From Rhodospirillales bacterium (GTDB taxonomy: Bacteria > Pseudomonadota > Alphaproteobacteria > Rhodospirillales > Casp-alpha2): a stretch of 6,480 nt of DNA. Both the position numbers and the translations under genes were made by a program. The stretch is from assembly GCA_021775275.1 (NCBI GenBank), contig JAJFIE010000051.1, positions 1 through 6,480 of the forward strand. The letters are read 5' to 3'. The first letter of the stretch is position 1. Each line of letters begins with the position of its first letter. Under the pieces are notes generated by a model, which saw nothing but the letters and a program-made list of their open reading frames with translations, did no database searches and was not told the DNA's origin. Below, one piece after another: positions 1 to 5,698 of this stretch.

Positions 1-833
1 ATTAGGGTTTGCGCCGCATTGATCGCCGGGTGTGCCCATCGGCATACAGGGTAGGCCTTGTAATGGGTTTCCGCGATCTCCCAGCGGGAACCGAGGTCAT
101 GCCACCAGGGTTGGGCGTCGTCACTCTCGACGGTGATGGCAGGCGCTCCGGTAAACCCAGCCTGCGCCATCAGCACGGCCATAACACCGGACGGCGCACC
201 CCACCCGACACCGTCACGCAACATCGTCGGATGTTCGATACATCGCATCATTTGACTCCGAGGGCCATGGTATTCTGCAATTCCAATGGCGTGCCGGGTC
301 TGTTCGGCATCCAGTCCCAGTAGACGGGAACCCGTCGCGGCAAGTCCAACCGCCGTCCATGAACCTGATGTGTGGTAGTCGGGGACCGTCGCGTGCTGGG
401 TGCGACCTGAACGGTAGGCGACCTCGTAACCGATTGCCAGCGCGACGAGCAGATCGTCTCCGGTGACGGGGGCGCCTAAGGATGTTTTCATGTCCGCAAA
501 CGCCAGTATGCCCGGAACGATGGCCGAGCCAGCGTGCCCCTTGACGCCGGAATGGCCATCATGGGCGTCAATCGAATCAATCATGAAGGCACCGGCGAAC
601 GCGGCGCCAGCCGGCGACACTCGTCGCCCGTCATACAGCATTCTTGCTTCGCCCATGCGAGGATCAGCGCGCCAGAACTGGTCGGCGACCTTCCGGGTGA
701 TAGCCGTGATTTCAGTCTGGCTGGCAACTGCGGCGACCCCCAGCGTATCGAACATGGAGCGCCTGAAGACGGCCTTGATGTCCTCCGGCAGGTCGCTACT
801 CGTCAGGGTTTGAATGAATCGAATGGGGTTCAT
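1..833 (-). CDS. MmgE/PrpD family protein (partial, C-terminus beyond window)
   Basis: The reading frame opens at the ATG at 833 and stays open for 277 codons to the window edge. The MmgE/PrpD family includes 2-methylcitrate dehydratase, cis-aconitate decarboxylase and iminodisuccinate epimerase; members are usually about 450 aa, so roughly 60% is visible. Family hallmarks seen: DAHDGH at residues 89-94 followed by KGHAGSAIVPGILA (98-111), the place where PrpD proteins carry their acidic DxxD/H active-site segment; GYEVAYRSG (135-143); HTSGSWTAVGLAA with LLGLD (154-175); an RDGVGWGAPSG stretch with GFTGAP (206-231); and YKAYPVCRWAHPAINA (258-273), the family's lysine-tyrosine/histidine signature. 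The DAHDGH...KGHAG form marks a subfamily distinct from true PrpD, so the methylcitrate reaction should not be assumed. The start lies 16 nt past the upstream stop, with only a weak ribosome site, so it is probably co-transcribed and translationally coupled. Family is secure; substrate is unknown. Confidence 0.9.
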   Translation of the reverse strand, partial: MNPIRFIQTLTSSDLPEDIKAVFRRSMFDTLGVAAVASQTEITAITRKVADQFWRADPRMGEARMLYDGRRVSPAGAAFAGAFMIDSIDAHDGHSGVKGHAGSAIVPGILAFADMKTSLGAPVTGDDLLVALAIGYEVAYRSGRTQHATVPDYHTSGSWTAVGLAATGSRLLGLDAEQTRHAIGIAEYHGPRSQMMRCIEHPTMLRDGVGWGAPSGVMAVLMAQAGFTGAPAITVESDDAQPWWHDLGSRWEIAETHYKAYPVCRWAHPAINAAQTL

Positions 834-849
834 CTGATCGTTTACCGCG

Positions 850-2406
850 TTAATCCTCCGGCACGCCACCTTCTTCATGGCGACGTTGAACAAAGGCGTC
901 AAGCTCCTCGTCAATGGCCGGATCAAGCGGCGGTTTTTCGTAACTCGCGATCAGGTCCTTGTAGATTTGGTGCGCCCGATGGGTGGCGTCGACAGACCCG
1001 TGTTCCTGCCAGGTTTCGAAGTTGCGCCAGTCCGACAGGATCGGCGAATAGAAGGCCGTTTCATAGCGATCCAGCGTATGTTGCGTGCCGAAGTAGTGCC
1101 CGCCGGGCCCCACGTCCGCCATGGCGTCGAGACCGAGTTCATCGCGGCTGGTATCCAGCGGCAGCAGGAATTCCGACATCATCTGTAGCATTTCGGCGTC
1201 GATGATAACTTTTTCATAGGACGCGCACAGGCCGCCCTCGATCCAACCGAGACCATGCATCATCATATTGCAGTGACCCAGCGTGCAGCCCCAGATGGTC
1301 ATTTGCGATTCGTAGGTGGACTGCACATCCGGCGCATTCGACGCATTCACGTTGGAAGCCCGGTAGGGCACACCGACTCGACGGGCAAGCTGTCCGCCGA
1401 TGATGGTCGCCTTGGCGTGTTCCGGCGTGCCGAAGGCGGGGGAACCGGTCTTCATATCCACGTTGGAGGTAAAACCGCCGTAAACACACGGTGCGCCGGG
1501 GCTGACCATCTGCATGAAGGCGATCCCGGCGATGGCTTCCGCGTGCTGTTGAACCAGCGCGCCCGCGACGGTAACCGGGGCCATGGCGCCCGCCAGGGTG
1601 AACGGCGTGACGATCACCGGTTGGTGGTAGCGCGCCATTTCCATCATGCCGTTCAGCATGGGAATGTCGTATTGCAGCGGCGAATTGGCGTTGACCACGG
1701 TGAACAGACTCGGCCTCGACTTCAGTTCCTCCATGCTGACGCCATGGGCGATACTGGTCATGGCCAGCGAGTCCCGGATGCGGTCACGGCCCAGGGCATA
1801 GGCGTAATTCACTTTGTCGCAATGTCGCACCATGGCCTGATAGGCGTCCAGATGCCGGACCCGGGGGGCTATGTCCTGTGGTTCCACCGGATAGCCCGCA
1901 AGCATGTGGACGATGTTCAGGTGCTGGGCCAGTTTGAGGAAATCGCAGTAGGTGTCGAAGGTTCCCGCCTGACGCGGCAGATCGAGGGCCGAGACATGGG
2001 GTGGGCTCGACACCATGGCGAAGTTCATGGCATTGTCGCCCCAGTGCAGGTTCCGTTCCGGGTTGCGGGCGTGCATGGTGTACGCGGCCGGCGCCCTGGC
2101 GAGGTTTTCCTCAATCAGGGCGCGGTCAAACCGCACACGGGTGTTGCCGTCGGTGACATCCGCGCCGTGGGCTCTGAGGATATCGCGGGCTTCACCGGCG
2201 AGGAAGTTCATGCCGATGGTTTCGAGCACCTCCAGCGCCGCATTGTGAATGGTTTCAACCTGATCGTCGGAGATAAACTTGAACGGCGGGAACGGGTTTC
2301 TGACCTGCCGCCAAGGTAGCTGCTGGAACGTTGGCGTCCGTTCCGCAGTCCGGTTCGCCGATCTTCCGCCTGCGCGTTTGCGACGTGGTTCGGCTGTATC
2401 AGCCAT
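850..2406 (-). CDS. Trimethylamine methyltransferase (MttB) superfamily protein, non-pyrrolysine
   Basis: This is a 518-aa protein of the MttB superfamily (COG5598), whose members transfer a methyl group from a quaternary or tertiary amine to a cognate corrinoid protein in the cytoplasm. Recognisable family blocks: the N-terminal helix SDDQVETIHNAALEVLETIG (46-65); APCVYGGFTSNVDMKTGSPAFGTPEH (305-330) with GQLARRVGVPYRA (338-350); PDVQSTYESQ (359-368); the GLGWIEGGLCASYEKVIID block (385-403); and DVGPGGHYFGTQHTLDRY (431-448). The frame has no internal stop, so there is no pyrrolysine codon; it resembles the glycine-betaine or proline-betaine type rather than methanogen MttB. The start chosen is the ATG at 2406, with GGGGAG 7 nt upstream. 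An in-frame ATG at 2448 would add 14 residues but has no ribosome site. Residues 1-25 form a basic, probably disordered tail. No corrinoid partner gene is in view. Family is certain; substrate is not. Confidence 0.93.
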   Translation of the reverse strand: MADTAEPRRKRAGGRSANRTAERTPTFQQLPWRQVRNPFPPFKFISDDQVETIHNAALEVLETIGMNFLAGEARDILRAHGADVTDGNTRVRFDRALIEENLARAPAAYTMHARNPERNLHWGDNAMNFAMVSSPPHVSALDLPRQAGTFDTYCDFLKLAQHLNIVHMLAGYPVEPQDIAPRVRHLDAYQAMVRHCDKVNYAYALGRDRIRDSLAMTSIAHGVSMEELKSRPSLFTVVNANSPLQYDIPMLNGMMEMARYHQPVIVTPFTLAGAMAPVTVAGALVQQHAEAIAGIAFMQMVSPGAPCVYGGFTSNVDMKTGSPAFGTPEHAKATIIGGQLARRVGVPYRASNVNASNAPDVQSTYESQMTIWGCTLGHCNMMMHGLGWIEGGLCASYEKVIIDAEMLQMMSEFLLPLDTSRDELGLDAMADVGPGGHYFGTQHTLDRYETAFYSPILSDWRNFETWQEHGSVDATHRAHQIYKDLIASYEKPPLDPAIDEELDAFVQRRHEEGGVPED

Positions 2407-2522
2407 GATGAAACTCCCCGATTTTATTTTTGTTACTTGTTCTCCCATTTAGGGATAACACGAATGCTTGGGAAGCGTATTCTACTGACAAGACGACAAA
2501 TAAAATTATGGTTTATCGTATC
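2407..2522 (-). promoter_or_regulatory. AT-rich gap upstream of mttB-like gene, possible internal promoter
   Basis: This 116-base gap is clearly richer in A+T than the flanking genes and is the only sizeable break in the leftward gene run. On the minus strand a TAGAAT hexamer (2484-2479) matches five of six bases of the sigma-70 -10 box, but no good -35 lies at standard spacing. The 10-mer TTTTATTTGT (2505-2496) also occurs upstream of the DHDPS-like gene. There is no stem followed by a T-run after the ureohydrolase stop, so read-through is plausible and any promoter here would be secondary. This is inference from composition and weak motif matches. Confidence 0.3.
2414..2419 (-). promoter_or_regulatory. 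Shine-Dalgarno site deciding the mttB-like start
   Basis: GGGGAG on the minus strand lies 7 nt before the ATG at 2406. The upstream in-frame ATG at 2448 is preceded by GTTATCCCTAA, with no purine-rich site. This supports the shorter protein beginning MADTAEPRRK. Confidence 0.75.
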
Positions 2523-3500
2523 TTAGCTGCGGCTCGCCCGCGCCTCGGCCAACAGGCAGAGAATTTCATACATCAGTGTCGCCCCGACCAGCGCCGTGTT
2601 CCCCGTGTGATCGAAGGCCGGGGCCACTTCGACCACGTCGCCGCCGATCAGATTCAGTCCGCGCAGGCCCCGAAGCAGCTTCTGGGCCTCGCGCATGGAA
2701 ATGCCGCCCGCTTCCGGCGTACCGGTACCGGGCGCATATACAGGGTCGAGACCATCCACATCAAAGGTGATGTAGGTCTCGCCATCACCCACGACGCGGC
2801 GGGCTTCCTTGATTACCGCATCGACGCCGATTTCATCGAACTCTTCAATGAAGATCACGCGCATACCGTGCTCGACACAGAAATCCCAGCCCCCCGGGGC
2901 GTTCTGCGCACCCCGGATACCAATCTGGACGGCGCGTTTGGGATCAAGCAGTCCTTCTTCCACAGCGAGACGGAAGGGTGATCCGTGATTGAATTTGGAG
3001 CCCTGAAGTTCGCCCCAGGTATCGGTATGGGCGTCAATATGGACCATGCCGATGGGCCGGTCTTTGGCGATGGCGCGAAAGATGGGGTGGGTGATGGAAT
3101 GATCGCCTCCGGCGGAGAGCGGCATCACATTGGCCGCCACCAGGCGTTCAAAAAAGGCCTCGATTTCCTCGACCACACTCTCATTATCCATAACCCGGGC
3201 GAACCGTACATCGCCCATGTCGGCGATCTTGCACAGGCTGTAGGGGTCGATGCGCGTCGCATGATGGATGGAGCGCATGAGCGACGACGAGTTGCGCATT
3301 TCACGGGGGCCATGCCGTGCGCCGGGACGGTTGGTCACCCCGCCGTCATAGGGAACACCGACCAGACCGATATCCAGACCCGTCGGGTCGTACTGTAACG
3401 GCGCACGCATGAAAGTCGCGATCTCCGAATAGCGCGGGGCCAGTTTCGGATCATACTGATCATCGTAGGTGACTTCTTTGTTCATGAATTCATCGGCCAT
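2523..3500 (-). CDS. Ureohydrolase (agmatinase/arginase family) protein
   Basis: This 325-aa protein has the length and motifs of the binuclear-metal ureohydrolases, cytoplasmic enzymes that release urea from guanidino compounds such as agmatine, guanidinobutyrate, guanidinopropionate or arginine. All expected metal ligands are present: GGDHS (His134), DAHTD (Asp156, His158, Asp160) and DVDGLDP (Asp247, Asp249). The C-terminal GTGTPEAGG (258-266) and GGDVVEVAP (286-294) are also typical, as is the N-terminal GVPYDGGVTNRPGARHGPREMR (48-69, agmatinase-like). The start is set at the ATG at 3500, with AAGGA 8 nt upstream, one base after the stop of the flavoprotein gene (TGA-C-ATG), so the two are very likely translationally coupled. 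An in-frame start at 3572 would overlap the upstream gene by 71 bases and has less support. Many proteins labelled agmatinase act on other guanidino acids, so the substrate is open, and the demethylase neighbour argues against plain polyamine synthesis. Confidence 0.92.
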   Translation of the reverse strand: MADEFMNKEVTYDDQYDPKLAPRYSEIATFMRAPLQYDPTGLDIGLVGVPYDGGVTNRPGARHGPREMRNSSSLMRSIHHATRIDPYSLCKIADMGDVRFARVMDNESVVEEIEAFFERLVAANVMPLSAGGDHSITHPIFRAIAKDRPIGMVHIDAHTDTWGELQGSKFNHGSPFRLAVEEGLLDPKRAVQIGIRGAQNAPGGWDFCVEHGMRVIFIEEFDEIGVDAVIKEARRVVGDGETYITFDVDGLDPVYAPGTGTPEAGGISMREAQKLLRGLRGLNLIGGDVVEVAPAFDHTGNTALVGATLMYEILCLLAEARASRS

Positions 3501-3501
3501 G

Positions 3502-5535
3502 TCAGAGATCCTTGCATAGTCTGAGAGAGTCATAAATCGCCGCATGGATGTTACGGCTGGCAACCGCATCACCGACGCAGAATAGCTGGAAGCCGTCCGT
3601 GCAGGCGGGTTGCGCTTCGTCGCTGGTCAGGGCGTCATAGTCAACGACGCCATTGTTACCCGAGCGGTTCCGTAATTCCTGATATACATCGTCAAGCGGC
3701 AGGGTGCCGTGTTCCACCACGATATGATCCACCACCCGCTCGATCTCCGGTCCGCCGTATTCATTGGTGAACGTGGCGCGTAACTGGTTGCCATCCTTGG
3801 TGACGGATTTCAGACGATGATCCGGCGTAAGCGTCACACCGTTTTTATAGAAATGCTCCATAAAGATCGGGAAATTCACGGTGCCCATCTCCACCGCCGG
3901 GCTTCGGTCCGGGGTCACGAATTCAAGCTCGACGCCGTTCATTTCACTCAGGAAATCGGCGCAGGACGGTCCCTGATGCTGACCATTGTCGTCATAGACA
4001 AGAACCGAGCCGGAAACATCCTCACCCGCCAGCACATCCCAGGTGCTCATGCAATTCTCGCCACCGGGCACGTAATCAGTATCGGGTAGGCCGCCGCTGG
4101 CGATGATCACCACATCGGGGTTTTCCGCCGCGACGGCGTCTTCATCGGCAAAGATGTTCCAGCGGATATCAATGCCGAGACGTTCAAGCTGCAACCTGTA
4201 CCAATCGACGATGCCGATCAGGTCCTTGCGCCAGCCCGCACGAGCGGCCAACACAATCTGTCCACCCAGATCGCCGGTTGCTTCAAACAAGATGACATCA
4301 TGGCCCCGTTCGGCGCTGACCCGGGCGGCCTCCAGACCGGCGGGACCACCGCCGACGATAACGACCTTCTTTTTGGGTCCCGTCGATTTCTCAATCACAT
4401 GGGGCATGGTCGCCTCGCGGCCCGTGGCGGCGTTGTGGATGCATAGCGTGCCACCGCCCTCATAGATGCGATCCAGGCAATATCCCGCGCCGACACAGGG
4501 GCGAATGCCATCCTCGTCACCGGCTTCCAGTTTCTTCACGATATGCGGGTCAGCGATGTGGGCGCGCACCATGCCGACCATGTCGAGCAGGCCTTCCTGA
4601 ATGGCGTAGCGGGCCGAAGACAGATCAGCCAGTCGGCAGGCATGAAAGACCGGCACTTTTATCTGTTCGCGGATGCTTCCGATCATTGCGACCCACGGCG
4701 CCAACGGATAATGCATACCGGGAATGTGGTAGCCCAGATTGTGGTCCGTATCGATGCGTCCGATGTTCACGGTCATATAGTCGATCAGGCCGGATTCCGA
4801 GACAATCCGCGCGGCTTCTGTGCCTTCTTCCAGCGTCACGCCGCCCTCGGAGTTCTCGTTAATGCCCTGGCGAATGCCGAGAATAAAGTCCGGACCAACG
4901 GCTTCACGCATGGCGTCCAGGACTTCCAGCGTAAAGCGCAGGCGGTTTTCCAGTGATCCACCGTATTCATCCGTGCGGACGTTGGTCAGCGGCGACATGA
5001 ACTGATCCAAAAGATGCCCATGGTGCAGCGCTTCGCAGCCGTCCAGGCCGCCGTCCTGACAGCGTTTCGCGGCAGCCGCATAGGCCTGACGCACGCGGCG
5101 AATATCGTCCTTGTCCATTTCCTTGGGGAACGCCCGGTGGGCCGGTTCGCGCACCCGGCTCGGTGCAATCACGGGCAGCCAGTCGGCCTGATTCCATGTG
5201 GTGCGACGGCCCATGTGGGTGATCTGGCAGATCAGGGCGCAATCGTACTTGTGGATGCGGTCGGCGAATTCCCGGAAGTAGGGAATGATGGAATCGTCAC
5301 CCACATAAAGCTGGCCGAACACCGATGGCGAGTCGGGTGCGATATTGGCGGAACCGCCGAACATGGTCATGCCGATGCCGCCCTGGGCCTTGGCCTCATG
5401 GTATAACTGGTAGCGTTCCCCGGGTTTGCCATCGTCCGCATAGGCCGGCTCGTGCGGTGTCGACATGATGCGGTTCCTGAGGGTCAGATGCTTCAACGTG
5501 AACGGTTGCAGCAGCACATCCTGTTTCTTGCTCAT
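3502..5535 (-). CDS. FMN/Fe-S/FAD oxidoreductase, trimethylamine dehydrogenase / N-methylproline demethylase-like
   Basis: This 677-aa protein has the three-part layout of the trimethylamine dehydrogenase, histamine dehydrogenase and 2,4-dienoyl-CoA reductase group. An Old Yellow Enzyme-type FMN TIM barrel (about 5-340) carries PFTLKHLTLRNRI (11-23), HHGHLLDQFMSP (171-182), RTDEYGGSLENRLRF (187-201) and an HACRLAD...GLLDMVGMVRAHIADP tail. An Fe-S segment follows: Cys347, Ala350, Cys353 and Cys365. Then comes an ADP-binding FAD/NAD domain with VVIVGGGPAGLEAAR (391-405) and LFCVGDA (651-657). Related enzymes oxidatively remove N-methyl groups as formaldehyde and pass electrons to an acceptor. 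Position 350 is a cluster cysteine in trimethylamine dehydrogenase (CxxCxxC) but Ala here. From memory, CVGA-N/G-YC forms occur in proteins annotated N-methylproline demethylase, so this may be a subfamily trait. It is the first gene of the leftward run, with an excellent ribosome site. Alternatives are a dienoyl-CoA or other enoate reductase. Confidence 0.9.
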   Translation of the reverse strand: MSKKQDVLLQPFTLKHLTLRNRIMSTPHEPAYADDGKPGERYQLYHEAKAQGGIGMTMFGGSANIAPDSPSVFGQLYVGDDSIIPYFREFADRIHKYDCALICQITHMGRRTTWNQADWLPVIAPSRVREPAHRAFPKEMDKDDIRRVRQAYAAAAKRCQDGGLDGCEALHHGHLLDQFMSPLTNVRTDEYGGSLENRLRFTLEVLDAMREAVGPDFILGIRQGINENSEGGVTLEEGTEAARIVSESGLIDYMTVNIGRIDTDHNLGYHIPGMHYPLAPWVAMIGSIREQIKVPVFHACRLADLSSARYAIQEGLLDMVGMVRAHIADPHIVKKLEAGDEDGIRPCVGAGYCLDRIYEGGGTLCIHNAATGREATMPHVIEKSTGPKKKVVIVGGGPAGLEAARVSAERGHDVILFEATGDLGGQIVLAARAGWRKDLIGIVDWYRLQLERLGIDIRWNIFADEDAVAAENPDVVIIASGGLPDTDYVPGGENCMSTWDVLAGEDVSGSVLVYDDNGQHQGPSCADFLSEMNGVELEFVTPDRSPAVEMGTVNFPIFMEHFYKNGVTLTPDHRLKSVTKDGNQLRATFTNEYGGPEIERVVDHIVVEHGTLPLDDVYQELRNRSGNNGVVDYDALTSDEAQPACTDGFQLFCVGDAVASRNIHAAIYDSLRLCKDL

Positions 5536-5538
5536 GAT

Positions 5539-5545
5539 CCCTCCC
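5539..5545 (-). promoter_or_regulatory. Strong Shine-Dalgarno site of the flavoprotein gene
   Basis: GGGAGGG on the minus strand lies 3-4 nt before the ATG at 5535 and is the best ribosome site in the window. It fixes the start of the first gene in the leftward run. Confidence 0.75.
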
Positions 5546-5587
5546 GGATTTCTTTACGGTATCCACTTTAGGCAGAACCGGAGGTGG

Positions 5588-5603
5588 GGAAAAGTCTCTT
5601 TCC
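5588..5603. repeat. Short inverted repeat, possible operator
   Basis: GGAAA and TTTCC form a perfect 5-bp inverted repeat with a 6-base centre, extended by an outer G/G mismatch. It sits 53 bases upstream of the flavoprotein start, where a regulator could bind. Arms of this size arise by chance, and no regulator gene is in the window to support it. Confidence 0.2.
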
Positions 5604-5698
5604 GACAGTACCTGAATAGTTCTCGACGTGCTTTGCGGCCTCTGACATTGTGCATCTGTTTTATTTGTTTTGGCATACCTTTTCAGAGAGATACGATC

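Larger units (their letters stand above)
5536..5698. promoter_or_regulatory. Divergent intergenic region with promoters for both gene sets
   Basis: These 163 bases separate the leftward flavoprotein gene from the rightward DHDPS-like gene, so promoters for both should lie here. The right half is AT-rich (about 5655-5685) and the left half is GC-neutral. On the plus strand TTGTGC (5648-5653) resembles a -35 box, with GCATAC near 5673-5678 as a poor -10 match; neither is convincing. No clear promoter is visible for the leftward genes. A short inverted repeat at 5588-5603 is listed separately. The DHDPS-like gene has only a weak GAGAG ribosome site (5686-5690). The promoter role is inferred from divergence, not from strong motifs. 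Confidence 0.55.

Noticed and set aside
534..1205. 223-codon plus-strand open frame across the PrpD/MttB junction
   Set aside because: It lies antisense to two well-supported genes, is Arg/Pro-rich, and shows no domain.
1255..2319. 354-codon open frame on the plus strand
   Set aside because: It is antisense to the MttB-like gene. Its product is rich in His, Arg and Gly, with no recognisable family, as expected of a mirror frame in high-GC coding DNA.
850..2406. Pyrrolysine-dependent MttB with in-frame amber codon
   Set aside because: The frame covers the complete family length with no internal stop and has the C-terminal family block intact.
2407..2448. Longer MttB-like protein starting at 2448
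   Set aside because: There is no Shine-Dalgarno site before this ATG, while the ATG at 2406 has GGGGAG at 7 nt; the extra 14 residues do not look like family sequence.
2443..2455. Small dyad TCCC-TAAAT-GGGA as a terminator after the ureohydrolase gene
   Set aside because: The stem is only 4 bp and there is no T-run following it on the transcribed strand.
2430..2981. 183-codon plus-strand frame starting in the AT-rich gap
   Set aside because: Almost all of it is antisense to the ureohydrolase, there is no ribosome site, and the protein matches no family I recognise.
3501..3572. Longer ureohydrolase starting at 3572
   Set aside because: It would overlap the upstream gene by 71 bases; the ATG at 3500 has AAGGA at 8 nt and the TGA-C-ATG arrangement typical of coupled genes.
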